Assembly (NCBI GenBank): GCA_019448385.1
Contig: JAGTXO010000006.1
Location: 372,001 to 436,000, forward strand
Direction of reading: 5' to 3'
DNA: 64,000 nucleotides
Origin: Diacronema lutheri
Taxonomy: Eukaryota > Haptophyta > Pavlovophyceae > Pavlovales > Pavlovaceae
This document shows, piece by piece, positions 29,479-38,089 of the stretch. The stretch's first letter is position 1; each line of letters opens with the position of its first letter. The notes beneath the pieces are model-generated. The model worked only from the letters and a program-made list of their open reading frames with translations, made no database searches and was not told where the DNA came from. The translations under genes were made by a program, and so were the position numbers.

Positions 29479-31815
29479 TCACGCCACGTCCGCACCGGGC
29501 GCGCCGGGCCTGCCCGTCATGTACAGACGGCCGTGTTGCCACTGCTTCGCCCACTCCTCCGGCGACGGCGTCTTGCCGCCCTCGAGCGCGCCGAGCGGCG
29601 CCGGCTGGAACGGCCGCACGACCGCGAGGTTGTGCACGCGCACACCCACGCGCCGCGCGCTCGCCTTGGGCGCAGAGTCGCGCCTGGCCACGCGGCCGTG
29701 GCTTGTGGCGCCGCCGCGAGCGCTGCTCGTGCCGCCGCTCGCGTCCGCGCCGATGAGCACAGGCACGCGGCCCGACGCGATCTCAGTCGCACTCGCGCAC
29801 TGCACTGTGCCCACCTGGCCGTTGAGCGCGGACGCGGAGCTGCCCGTGAGGCCGACGAGCCGAACGCGCGTGCCAGGCTCGAGGAGCGTGCGCTCAATGA
29901 CGCGCGGCAGGACGTGCGCGGTCCACGCGAGCTCGAACGCCGCGACCCCTCCATTCGCTCCGCCATATTGCCGCGCGACCAGCTTGCCGAGCAGCAGCAG
30001 CGAGACAGCGCGCGCCCGCGCGCGCGACGGGAAGAGTGCGTGTGTGCTGGGTGACCATGGCCGAGCGGCCGCGTCGATGATACGAGCGACCTGCGCCTCA
30101 GCAGAGTCGCTCTTCCCGTCACCCTGCGCCTCAGCACAGTCGCTCGTCCCGTCACCCTGCGCCTCAGCACAGTCGGCCGCGCCGCCGTCGCGTTCGAGCT
30201 GTGCGATCAGCGCGCGCGCGAGCTCGGCGGGCGTCTCCGCCGATGCGCTCGCGTCCGGCTGCCCGGCCGCCGTGTCGTCGTGCGCCGCGGCCGCGTCGGC
30301 CAACGTCGCGCTGCGCCTCACCGCCGCGAGCGACACGTCCGCGCCGGCGCGGAGCAGCTCGCGCGCGTGATCGGGCGTGAGCTGCTGCGCAAAATGGAGT
30401 GGCGAGCGCCAGCCCGTGCGCGCCGCCATCCACAGGCTCATGCGCGCGAGCGCCGCCTTGCGTGCGTCGGCGAGGCCGGCGTTTCGGCCGAGCAGCAATG
30501 GCGGCAGCAGCTCGCGCGGCTCGCGCGGTGAATACGGATAGGCGCCGGAGGCGCAAAGGACGCGCGCCGTCTCCTCGTGGCCGACGACGAGCGCGAGCGC
30601 GAGCGCGGAGAGCCCGTCCGACGAGACGTGCCGCTGGCCGTTCACTTGGCCGCCGCGCGCGACGAGTGCGCGCACGACGGCGGTGTTCCCGTTCGACGCG
30701 GCGTAGAGCAGTGCCGTCAGGCAGCGCCCCGAGCTGTTCGAGCGCGTGTCCGCGTCGGCGCCCGCGTCGAGGAGAGCGTGGACGCACTCGGCGTACCCGC
30801 CCGCCGGCGGCGTGGGTAAGTCCCAGCGCAGCCGGTGCGGGCCGCCCGTGCCCTGTGCAGCGATCATGAGCGCCGTGCGCCCTTCCGACGGCTCTGCCGC
30901 AGCGTGCGATGCGCGCGCGTCGAGGAGGGTTCGCACGCAGCGCGCCGAGGCCGAGTCAGCCGCGGCCATCAACGCGGTGAAGCCGTTCTTGTCAACGTCA
31001 TTCACCGCCGCGTGCGCGGCGATGAGCGCCGCGCAGCAGTCGACGCGGTCGAGTAGGCAGCTGAGCAGCAAAGGGCCAAAGCGGCCAACTGGCAGACGCA
31101 CTTCCGCGCCGCGCTCGGCGAGGAGGCGCACGCAGTCGGCGTGGCCCTCCTCGACCGCCAGCTCGAGCGCGGTGCGGCCCATGCACTTGAGCGCCGACGC
31201 GCACTCCGCGCCCTCGTCAAGTGTCGCGCGCGCGTCCGCGCCGTGCTCGAGCAGCGCTTGGAGTGCAGCCCGTTGCCCGCGCATCGCGGCGTACATGAGC
31301 GACGTGCGGCCGGTGCCGTCGACAGCATTGGGGTCGGCCTTGTGCTTCACGAGCAGCGCGACGCACTGCGCCATGCTCGCGTCCTCAATCCCCTCCTCGT
31401 GCACGAGCGCGGTGAGATAGGAGATGCGCCAATCGTCGCTTCCCGGCATCGCGAGGCTCAGGTCGACCTGACGCTCGGCGAGCAGGGCGGTCAGCTCCTC
31501 GACGGGCGCGGCGGAACGCACGCACTTGATGACGCCCTCAAAATCCGCGTAGTTGGGCGCCGATCGCACCTCCTCGAGCGAGCCCGGCTCCGGCTCTGTG
31601 GGCCATTCGTCGGCGTGCGCCGGCGCTGCCGACTCCTCGGACGCAGGCGCACCAGGCTCGCCGAACGCGGTGGGCACGCACGGCGCTGCCTCTGGGTTCA
31701 TGTCGAATACAGGCACGTCGACCCTCGACGGCCGCCGCCGCCGCCGCCAGACTGCCGCGCACACGACGGCAATGCTCGCAGCGCTGGCGAGGAGAACGGC
31801 GCGGCCGTGTGCCAT
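29479..31815 (-). CDS. Membrane-anchored ankyrin-repeat protein
   Basis: Single exon, 778 aa from ATG 31815, which starts exactly at a hydrophobic anchor (AVLLASAASIAVVCAAVW) followed by RRRRR, an N-in signal-anchor pattern. An upstream ATG at 31872 would give 797 aa. Ankyrin repeats run from about residue 100 to 420: GRTSLMYAAMRGQRAALQ, GRTALELAVEEGHADCVRLL, NGFTALMAAADSASARCV, GRTALMIAAQG and similar. Around 560-590 a short internal repeat (DCAEAQGDG, three copies) is encoded by a 27-bp coding tandem. The C-terminal region (GTRVRLVGLTGSSASALNGQVGTV to VRVHNLAVV) is the small beta module with ALNGQxG often found with ankyrin and MYND proteins. Partner and function are unknown. Confidence 0.82.
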   Translation of the reverse strand: MAHGRAVLLASAASIAVVCAAVWRRRRRPSRVDVPVFDMNPEAAPCVPTAFGEPGAPASEESAAPAHADEWPTEPEPGSLEEVRSAPNYADFEGVIKCVRSAAPVEELTALLAERQVDLSLAMPGSDDWRISYLTALVHEEGIEDASMAQCVALLVKHKADPNAVDGTGRTSLMYAAMRGQRAALQALLEHGADARATLDEGAECASALKCMGRTALELAVEEGHADCVRLLAERGAEVRLPVGRFGPLLLSCLLDRVDCCAALIAAHAAVNDVDKNGFTALMAAADSASARCVRTLLDARASHAAAEPSEGRTALMIAAQGTGGPHRLRWDLPTPPAGGYAECVHALLDAGADADTRSNSSGRCLTALLYAASNGNTAVVRALVARGGQVNGQRHVSSDGLSALALALVVGHEETARVLCASGAYPYSPREPRELLPPLLLGRNAGLADARKAALARMSLWMAARTGWRSPLHFAQQLTPDHARELLRAGADVSLAAVRRSATLADAAAAHDDTAAGQPDASASAETPAELARALIAQLERDGGAADCAEAQGDGTSDCAEAQGDGKSDSAEAQVARIIDAAARPWSPSTHALFPSRARARAVSLLLLGKLVARQYGGANGGVAAFELAWTAHVLPRVIERTLLEPGTRVRLVGLTGSSASALNGQVGTVQCASATEIASGRVPVLIGADASGGTSSARGGATSHGRVARRDSAPKASARRVGVRVHNLAVVRPFQPAPLGALEGGKTPSPEEWAKQWQHGRLYMTGRPGAPGADVA

Positions 31816-31934
31816 CGCGACAACTTCGGCGCTTCCCAAAAGGCGGTTGAAACCGCCGCCCCAACAATTCATGACTATAGTAGGGCCTGCTTCGCCTATA
31901 CTAACGACGCTTTCATGACTATGGTATTAGAGAT

Positions 31935-31997
31935 ACTAACGGCGCTTACGTCAGGACAGCGGGGTCAGCACCAGCTGAATCGAGTAGCCACCAATGT
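31935..31997 (+). repeat. Dispersed repeat copy B
   Basis: Same block as 597-665: 31939-31977 is identical to 601-639, and 31978-31997 matches 646-665 with one change (CGAGTAG for CAAGTAG). This copy lacks the 6-nt insertion. It lies just upstream of the ankyrin gene's 5' end. Confidence 0.6.
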
Positions 31998-32543
31998 CGT
32001 CGATCCCCGCGCATCCCGGTCACCAGCGAGCGGGCAGCGAGGCGGTGCGGGCCCAGAGGCCCGCCCGCGCCTAGCCGCCGCGCACCGCCGGCGCCCCCCG
32101 GCCGCGCGCGCCGCCGCACCCTCCGCAGCCGCGGCGCGCACCACAGCTAGCCGCGCCCGCGCCAGCAGAGGCCCGAGGGCCGACGGAATTCACCGCCGCC
32201 ACCGAGCCGCGGCCAGCCCTGCCGCCGGACAGACCGCCGAGTGCGCCGCCGCCCGCACCACGCGCGCCGCCGCCCCGCACGCCTCCGCGCCGCCGGCCGC
32301 CGCCCCCGAGCGCGCCTCCGCCCGCCGCCAGCGAACCTGTCGGCCCGCCGGCAATCCGCCCACCATCGCTCAGCCTCCCGCCCACCGACGCGCGCACCGC
32401 GGCCTCCCCCGCCACAGCCCACCGACCCGCTTGCAAAGGCAGAGGCGGGAGCAGACAGAGCAGAGGGTTCCTGAAGCGCGAGACGGGGGACAACTGAGGG
32501 CACCTCACGATGACGACGGCCTTACTTGGGAACACCAAAAACA

Positions 32544-32572
32544 GGTCCCACACGCGTAAAACGTGTGGGACC
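32544..32572. other. Perfect 11-bp inverted repeat (hairpin)
   Basis: GGTCCCACACG, a 7-nt loop CGTAAAA, then CGTGTGGGACC. It lies about 110 nt beyond the stop of the minus-strand zinc-ribbon gene, so it could fold in that 3' UTR. No poly-T follows, and the role is unknown. Confidence 0.6.
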
Positions 32573-33289
32573 CGCGGCGGCAGCCGGCATGGTCCCCCCA
32601 TCTCGCGAACAAACGAGTGCGCATCGCGAGCGGGGATCTTGAAAGTGTTGTGGGAAGGCGCCGCCACCGGCACGCCCGTCCTAGTAATCGCCACCGTCGT
32701 CCTCGAAGACCGTGCCTGCGTCGTCCGAGTAGTAGCCACCGAGGGGCCGTTCGCCATCGTCCAGGCGGGCGGACGGCCGAGCCGCGTCGACAGCTCGCAC
32801 CGCCGCGTCGACGTGCGGGAACCAGCCTTCATCGCCAGCCCAGAGCACGTCGGCGGCCAAAGTCGCGAACCACCGATGCTCCGCCCGGCGTACGCAGGCA
32901 AAGGGAATGTCACCGGGATCGCGCGCGTCCGCAGCGACAAAGAAGCCGAGCCAGATGAAGGCAAGGCCCCGGTCACGACGAGCCAGAGCGCCATCGAGCA
33001 GCCCCCAAAACCGCCGCGCGGCGCCCGCCTCACGGCGAGGCCACCGGTCGCCGTAGCGCGCGGGCTCGCCGTGCTCGGGCTGCAGGCCAAAGACGCCGGC
33101 GGGCGGCCGCACGCCCCGGAGGAAGAGGCACTGATCGAAAACGAGGGAAGCGGCGCACCACGGGCAAGGCCCGTCGCCTGCCCCGACGAGAGCGGGCGCG
33201 CGGCAGAAGCCGCACGGCCACCCTCGCCGAGGCGGCGCGATACCCCCCACCGCGACAGCGCCCCCCGGTACAGTTACCCGGTAGAGATA

Positions 33290-33890
33290 GGGGAGTTCCG
33301 TACTTTTCGACGTTTCAAACTTTGCCTCCGTACTTTTAGACAAATCGTCGAAAAGTACGGAGGCGCCGTCGAAAAGTACGGAGGCGCCGTCGAAAAGTAC
33401 GGAGGCGCCGTACTTTTCGACGTGTTATTCCGTACTTTTCGACGCGCAGCTGAACTCACTTAGCTCTCTGCTGCTCGAGCTCCGGGCAGCTCCTCTTGTT
33501 GTGCCCGGGCCTCCCGCACTGCTTGCAGCAGTTCTGCTTCCGCTGGTTCACTTCGCCATGCGGCTGCTGCTGCGCGCCCATGCTTGTCTTGCGGCGCTTT
33601 TTGGGAACGTCTTCAGACGAATCATCGTAGTCCTCCCAGTCCTCCTCGCCGCCGGCCGGAGGGGGCGCCGGCGCCGGCGAGCCGGCCACAGCAAAGCAGT
33701 GGCCGCATAGGTAGTCGCCGTCGCCCTCGCCGTTGCAGACCTTATCGCAGAAGATGGCCGCGTGGATAGTTTTGGGTCCAGCGTCGAAAAGTACGGAGTC
33801 CGGGCGGAGTCCGGGCGAAAGTTTGCAAACATTTTGGAAGTCTAAAAGTACGGAGGCAAAGTTTGAAACGTCGAAAAGTACGGAACTCCC
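33290..33890 (-). mobile_element. Internally deleted MULE-like DNA transposon (copy 1) with TIRs and 8-bp target duplication
   Basis: Terminal inverted repeats of 51 bp, perfect: 33291-33341 starts GGGAGTTCCGTACTTTTCGA, and 33840-33890 is its reverse complement. The flanking direct repeat TAGAGATA (33282-33289 and 33891-33898) is the target duplication; 8 bp fits MULE (8-11) or hAT (8) superfamilies. Inside the left end are three 21-bp tandem units (GTCGAAAAGTACGGAGGCGCC) at about 33352-33414 and an inverted half unit. A zinc-knuckle ORF remnant (33456-33689, minus) is more than 90% alike at the protein level to copy 2 at 59561-59794. Homology to copy 2 stops near 33768. The rest up to the right TIR is the element's 5' end, so the middle of the transposase is deleted and the copy is non-autonomous. 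Confidence 0.85.
33456..33689 (-). CDS. Zinc-knuckle C-terminal remnant of the transposase (copy 1)
   Basis: 77 codons from ATG 33689. A Pro/Ala lead is followed by an acidic EEDWEDYDDSSED, a basic PKKRRK nuclear-localisation-like motif, and a CCHC zinc knuckle NCCKQCGRPGHNKRSCPEL ending near the TIR. The same segment with a few substitutions forms the C terminus of the transposase ORF in copy 2. In isolation it is only a tail, unlikely to be functional. Confidence 0.7.
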   Translation of the reverse strand: MAGSPAPAPPPAGGEEDWEDYDDSSEDVPKKRRKTSMGAQQQPHGEVNQRKQNCCKQCGRPGHNKRSCPELEQQRAK

Positions 33891-34030
33891 TAGAGATAAA
33901 TCCCTCGGTCATCACTCATCAGTCAAGCCAGTCGGCCAGTCACTCGAACCACCTCAAGTCCTCAATGCCAGCAGTCCACGTCGAATGCGATTTTTCGTCG
34001 GCGGCGCATAAATCGATCACGTGCCGTGCG

Positions 34031-35818
34031 TTACCAGCGGCGGTCATCCAGGTCCATGTCGACGTCGTCAAGCGCGTCGGTCACGGGCCCAGACCACCAC
34101 ATCACCTCGGGGCGCGCGGGCTTGTTCGGCAGCGGCGTGATCGTGATGCGCGCCGCGATCTCGCTCATCTCCGGATGAAGCGTTGCGACGAAGCCGCCCT
34201 CGTCTGTCACAAAGCAGAACGCGCCGCCGTCAGGCGCGAACGGGCTGACCGACTGCGCGTACTGCGTGAAGAAGGGCACGTACTGCTGCAGCAGCGACGG
34301 CGTGAGCTCGCATCTCGGCGTGGCGCCAAGCGGCGCCTTCGCCTCGCAGTCAAAGATCACCCAACGCCAGCCCGAGGCCGCAGGAGCGCCACGCGCCTCC
34401 TGCCCGCGCGCGCCCGCGCCCGTGCCCGCGCTCGAAGCCGCAGCCGCGCTGGCCGCCGTGCGCGCGAGTGCGAGCAGCCATCGCCCGCCCGGCGAGAACC
34501 AGAATGCCGACACTTCGGAAACGCGCTCGCCACGCGGCAGCGCGCCATTCAGGTCGACATGGTCGGCGTGCGGCGCGACGTTCGACGACACGTCGAGGAG
34601 GCACGGCCGGTCGGCGCGCGTGGACGGCGAGAGAAGGAGCAAGTCGCTCGGCGCGGCCGCGCTCAGCAGCGCGACCGCCTGCGCGCAGCGCGAGACGACG
34701 AAGAGGAGGAGTGGAGGGTCGACGCGCGCGCCGCTGCCGTCCGACGCCGCCGCCTCGTCCGTGCCCGTGTAGAGCACGCGCCGGCGGGTGGCCGCGGAGA
34801 CGCGCACCTCGGGCTGTACGGCGACGACCCGGCCGCGCTCGGCAAAAACGATCGCCTCGCCCAGCGCGCCGCTCGGCTCGCGCCACCGGCACCAGCATGG
34901 CGACTGAAAGCCGCCGGCTGGCGTGCAGATTGTGCGCCACGGCCCGGAGGCGGCGGGCGCGACGGGCTGCGCGACTGGGCCGTAGTCGGCGAGAAGCTGG
35001 ACCGCGTTCGCACCGCCGTTGTGCGCGACGAGCCGCCGGTCGGCCCGGCCGCGCGCCATCGCGTAAAAGAGCGGCGCGCCGCGCGCGAGCGTCAGCACCT
35101 CGCCCGTGCGCAGCTCGACGGCGAGGAGCACAAGGCGGCCGGCGCTCGCCGAGAGGCACGTGATGTAACGCTCGTCAGCGGACCACATGTAGTAGAACGG
35201 CGGCGCGGGTAGCGCGACGCGCGCGAGCTCGCCGCCGCGCAGCGCGTCGAAGATGACGAGCTCGCCCGACGACGCGCTTGGCAGCAGCAGGGTCGCGGCG
35301 ACGCGTGTGCCGGAAGGCGACCAGGTGGGCTGCTGCAGGCGGTACGAGCCAGGCGCGAGATCATCGGGCTGCAGCACCACCGCCTCATCCAGCCCATCCT
35401 CGGGCAGCTCGTCGAGCAGCAGATGCCCACCGCGCACCCACAGGCGGAGCCCGTCGGGCGAGAGGAAGAGCACGGAATCGAATGGGCCCGTTCGCCGCTG
35501 TGCACTGCGCAGCTCGTCGCGGAGCTCGGATGCGGCGGCAAAGTCCTCGCATGCAATCGCGCGCGACAACCGCGCGCGCAACTCACGCACCGGGTCGTCC
35601 GCGCGCAGCTCGTCCCGCTCGGCCTTGAGGCGCGCGGCGAGCGCAAAGTTTTGCGACCGCACCGCGTCTGAGAGCTCCTCGCGCAGCGTGCGCAGGCGGC
35701 GGGTGCGCGCAAAGCGGCCGAGCGGCGTGGCAAGCGGCCGGACCGCGCGCGGCGTCGGCACGGCCAGCACTGCCGCCGCGCACAGCGCGAGGAACGCGCC
35801 GCGCGCGCGGCGGCACAT
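34031..35818 (-). CDS. UVR-motif protein with beta-propeller-like body and N-terminal leader
   Basis: Single exon, 595 aa. The N terminus (RRARGAFLALCAAAVLAVPTPRAVRPLA) is a signal-peptide-like segment followed by a basic, Pro-containing stretch. This is the pattern of a bipartite plastid-targeting leader in algae with complex plastids. Two UVR motifs follow (about 44-72: LREELSDAVRSQNFALAARLKAERDEL; 77-105: LSRAIACEDFAAASELRDEL), short helices known from UvrB/UvrC and plastid Clp regulators. The remaining 480 residues form repeated beta-rich units with WSPSGTRVAATLLL, MWSADERYITCLSAS and WFSPGGRWLLALA, typical of WD40/TolB-like propellers. It may be a plastid protein that senses or recruits partners; the exact role is unknown. 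It is divergent from the SBF2/TPR gene with 37 bp between starts. Confidence 0.75.
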   Translation of the reverse strand: MCRRARGAFLALCAAAVLAVPTPRAVRPLATPLGRFARTRRLRTLREELSDAVRSQNFALAARLKAERDELRADDPVRELRARLSRAIACEDFAAASELRDELRSAQRRTGPFDSVLFLSPDGLRLWVRGGHLLLDELPEDGLDEAVVLQPDDLAPGSYRLQQPTWSPSGTRVAATLLLPSASSGELVIFDALRGGELARVALPAPPFYYMWSADERYITCLSASAGRLVLLAVELRTGEVLTLARGAPLFYAMARGRADRRLVAHNGGANAVQLLADYGPVAQPVAPAASGPWRTICTPAGGFQSPCWCRWREPSGALGEAIVFAERGRVVAVQPEVRVSAATRRRVLYTGTDEAAASDGSGARVDPPLLLFVVSRCAQAVALLSAAAPSDLLLLSPSTRADRPCLLDVSSNVAPHADHVDLNGALPRGERVSEVSAFWFSPGGRWLLALARTAASAAAASSAGTGAGARGQEARGAPAASGWRWVIFDCEAKAPLGATPRCELTPSLLQQYVPFFTQYAQSVSPFAPDGGAFCFVTDEGGFVATLHPEMSEIAARITITPLPNKPARPEVMWWSGPVTDALDDVDMDLDDRRW

Positions 35819-35855
35819 CCGTCGTCAGCTCGACGATTACGGAAGTGCTCGGACG

Positions 35856-38053
35856 ATGGCGGCGCCGCGGGCCGACGAGCCCGTGCTACTCGTCTCGTCA
35901 ACGACGGACGAAGAGAATGCGCCCGCCGTCGAGCCGGCCGAGCCGGCTGACGAGCCCGATCCAGAGGACGCCGAGTCGGCCGAGGAGCGCGCGGCGCTTG
36001 AGCTGCGCTGCCGGCAGCACGTGCAGCTCGTCTTTGAGCGCAAGGGCAAGGTGGACGCGGCGGCGACCGAGTCGGTCTGCCAGGTGCTCCGGCGCAAGTA
36101 CCTGCGCTCCGCGGTCGCGCACGAGCTCAACATGATGCGTAGCAAGGTGCGCACCGCGGAGTCATCGAGTGTCGGCTTGCGCGGCGCTTGCCGGCTGAGC
36201 GCGCCGACCAAGCGCCTCCCCCCCCCCCCCCCCCCCCCCCAAACACATCCCGCGCGCGCCCGGCCGTGCAGTACCCGCTCAACCGAGACGAGCGTTCGTT
36301 TTCTGTGCTGTGCGAGCTGATCGACGCGGGCACGCGCTGGTGCCATCGCGCGAGGGACTTTGCGAACGCGTGCGCGTTCCTCAACCTGGCGTCAACCTTC
36401 TTCAAAAAGGGGCGCGAGGAGGGTGCGCCGCCAGAGTTTGTAACGGCGCGGATGCGCTGCGGCGTCGAGCTGCACGCCGAGGCGACATTTTGGGAGGCCA
36501 CCTTCAACGCGTCGCTCCAAGGCGCGCTGCACAACGCGGCGCTCGCGCACGCGCACCACGTGCCGCGCTCGCGCTCGGGCAGCATGGCGGGCAGCATGGC
36601 GGGCAGCATGGCGGGCGGTGGCAGTGCAGCGTCAACCTCGCCCGCCGTCACGGCGGCACGCGCACCGCCGGCGCCCGCGCCGCCGCCACCTGCCGGCGTG
36701 TCATCGCCGCTGCCGTCGGCCTCGTCGCTGCTGCTGCACGGCACATCGGCGGCACCCGACTCAGCGGCGGCTCACTGGCGGTCCCTCGCCGAGGAGCGGC
36801 GCGACGAGTCGCTCTCGGCCGAGCAGAGCATCGTCTTTGGCCAGCTCGGCTTCTTCGCGTACACGATGGTCTCGCTCGGTGTGCCACCGCACGATGGCTG
36901 CGCGTTCGTGCGCAAGATGAGCGTCATGCACAACCTGACGAGAGAGTATTCAACGCTCCTTCTCGATGTGATGCTCCAGTACCCGAACTCCGCCGGCACA
37001 AACCCACACGGCGGGCCGCACGCCGCAGCGCGGCCGCTTGGCGCGCAGCCGTACGCTGGCGACTCTGCAGCGGGCAGCGACGAGGGCAGTACCGGTGCGA
37101 GCGGTGTCGTAAGCGCTGGTCTGGGCAAGTGGACCGCCGCGCTGCTCACCGCGCCGCTCGAGCCCGACGAAGCTGAGCAGGTGGAGCGGATGCTGAGCGG
37201 CGCAGGCAAGCGGTTTGGCGCCTTTGCGAGCCGCACACGCCAGCTCGTCGAGGGCGTCTCGGCCGCGCCGTCCCGCGCGATCGACAAGATCTCCGCCGCG
37301 TCGGCGTCGCGCGCGTCGCGCTCCATGTCTGCCAAGCTGTACAAGGTGGGCCTGCAGCGGTACAAGGCGGGCGCGTACGGCGAGGCCGAGCAGCTCTTCC
37401 GCTCGGCGCTGCGCATCAACGAGCGCGAGATGGAGCCCTGTTCGGAGGAGCTCGCCGTCAACATGAACAACCTCGCGGCTGCGCTCGAGAAGCAGGAGAA
37501 GTTTGAAGAGGCGCACGCGCTGTGCACAAAGGCGCGCGCCATTTTTGCTCAGCTCCACGGTGCGAGCGAAGCGCGCGCGCGCCGCAGCCGCGCCCCGCTC
37601 GCGCGCGCGCCCGCGCGCCGCGCAGCTCGCGCGCGCGCACGCCGAGCGCCTGCATTTGCCGTTGCCCCCCCCCCCCCCCCCTCCCCTACGAACCCCCACC
37701 AAACCCCGTCGGGCACGATGTGCGCAGGCGAGACGAACCCGCGCACCGCGCACGTCGATTCCAAGCTGCACGAGATTGAGGCGGCCATCCGCTCGGTGCC
37801 GCGTCGGCCGGTCGGCGGGGACGGGGACGGTGGGCCACGCGCCGACGGCGGCGAATCGCGCGCAAACGGCGATGCGGAGCTTCCGGTGCACCTTTTGCCG
37901 CCGGGCGCCTTCCTGAGCGACCACTCGCTCGGGCAGCATGGCGTCGAATCGTATCTCGCGCGCGGGCTTTGTGCGCTTGTCGACGCGCATCCGGACTTCT
38001 CATACATGTGGGTACCACACCGTGCACCCTCACTTCGGGACACCGCCTCGTGA
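35856..38053 (+). CDS. SBF2/KIAA0513-like domain protein with TPR
   Basis: Three exons: 35856-36146, 36272-37559, 37728-38053; 634 aa. After an acidic N terminus, a helical domain begins in exon 1 (LRCRQHVQLVFERKGKVDA) and continues across the junction. It includes RDFANACAFLNLASTFFKKG, EATFWEATFNASLQGA and, after a Ser/Pro/Ala-rich insert, SIVFGQLGFFAYTMVSLGVPP. This resembles the domain shared by KIAA0513 and the SBF1/SBF2 myotubularin pseudophosphatases. A TPR pair follows (YKVGLQRYKAGAYGEAEQLF, LAVNMNNLAAALEKQEKFEEAHAL). The C-terminal exon (PPGAFLSDHSLGQHGVESYLARGL) is of unknown nature. Both introns contain long poly-C runs (36218-36240, 37665-37681). A role in membrane trafficking is only inferred from SBF proteins. 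Confidence 0.72.
36218..36240 (+). repeat. Poly-C run in intron 1 of the SBF2/TPR gene
   Basis: 23 C in a row, ending 31 nt before the 3' splice site (AG at 36270-36271), where a polypyrimidine tract is expected. Sense-strand orientation. Confidence 0.85.
37665..37681 (+). repeat. Poly-C run in intron 2 of the SBF2/TPR gene
   Basis: 17 C in a row, continuing as CTCCCC, 46 nt before the 3' splice site at 37727. Again on the sense strand. Confidence 0.85.
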
Positions 38054-38089
38054 CGTGGTGTGGTGTGGGCGGCCAATTCGCCCGGCTGT

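Larger units (their letters stand above)
31816..32680. other. Low-complexity spacer between two minus-strand genes
   Basis: No supported gene. 31864-31997 carries two imperfect copies of a roughly 45-nt block (CATGACTATRGTA..ATACTAACGRCGCTT) leading into dispersed repeat copy B. 32030-32440 is extremely GC-rich, reading Gly/Arg-rich on the minus strand and Ala/Arg/Pro-rich on the plus strand, with no recognisable domain. 32544-32572 is a perfect hairpin. The region probably includes the 3' UTR of the zinc-ribbon gene. Confidence 0.45.
32681..33919 (-). pseudogene. Zinc-ribbon-like gene split by an MULE-like insertion
   Basis: The main part (33289-32681) encodes about 200 residues ending at TAG 32681: CGFCRAP then CPWCAASLVF form a C-x2-C..C-x2-C zinc-ribbon-like motif. 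A Trp/Phe-rich region follows (FWGLLDGAL, FIWLGFFVAA, HRWFATLAADVLW) and then an acidic C terminus. I do not recognise the family. The reading frame is interrupted at 33289/33290 by the transposon 33290-33890. On the far side, 33919-33899 supplies ATG and seven codons. Removing the element plus one copy of the 8-bp duplication joins them in frame (a 209-aa product). As it stands, translation from that ATG enters the element and the domain is cut from its start codon, so this copy is probably inactive or uses an altered N terminus. Confidence 0.65.

Noticed and set aside
31141-32559. Plus-strand ORF antisense to the ankyrin gene and extending into the spacer
   Set aside because: Overlaps a well-supported ankyrin-repeat frame and is itself Arg/Ala-rich without any motif.
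32071-33090. Minus-strand ORF of 339 codons rich in Gly and Arg
   Set aside because: No domain. It overlaps in another frame the zinc-ribbon reading frame, which has Cys and Trp patterns. Probably a high-GC shadow.
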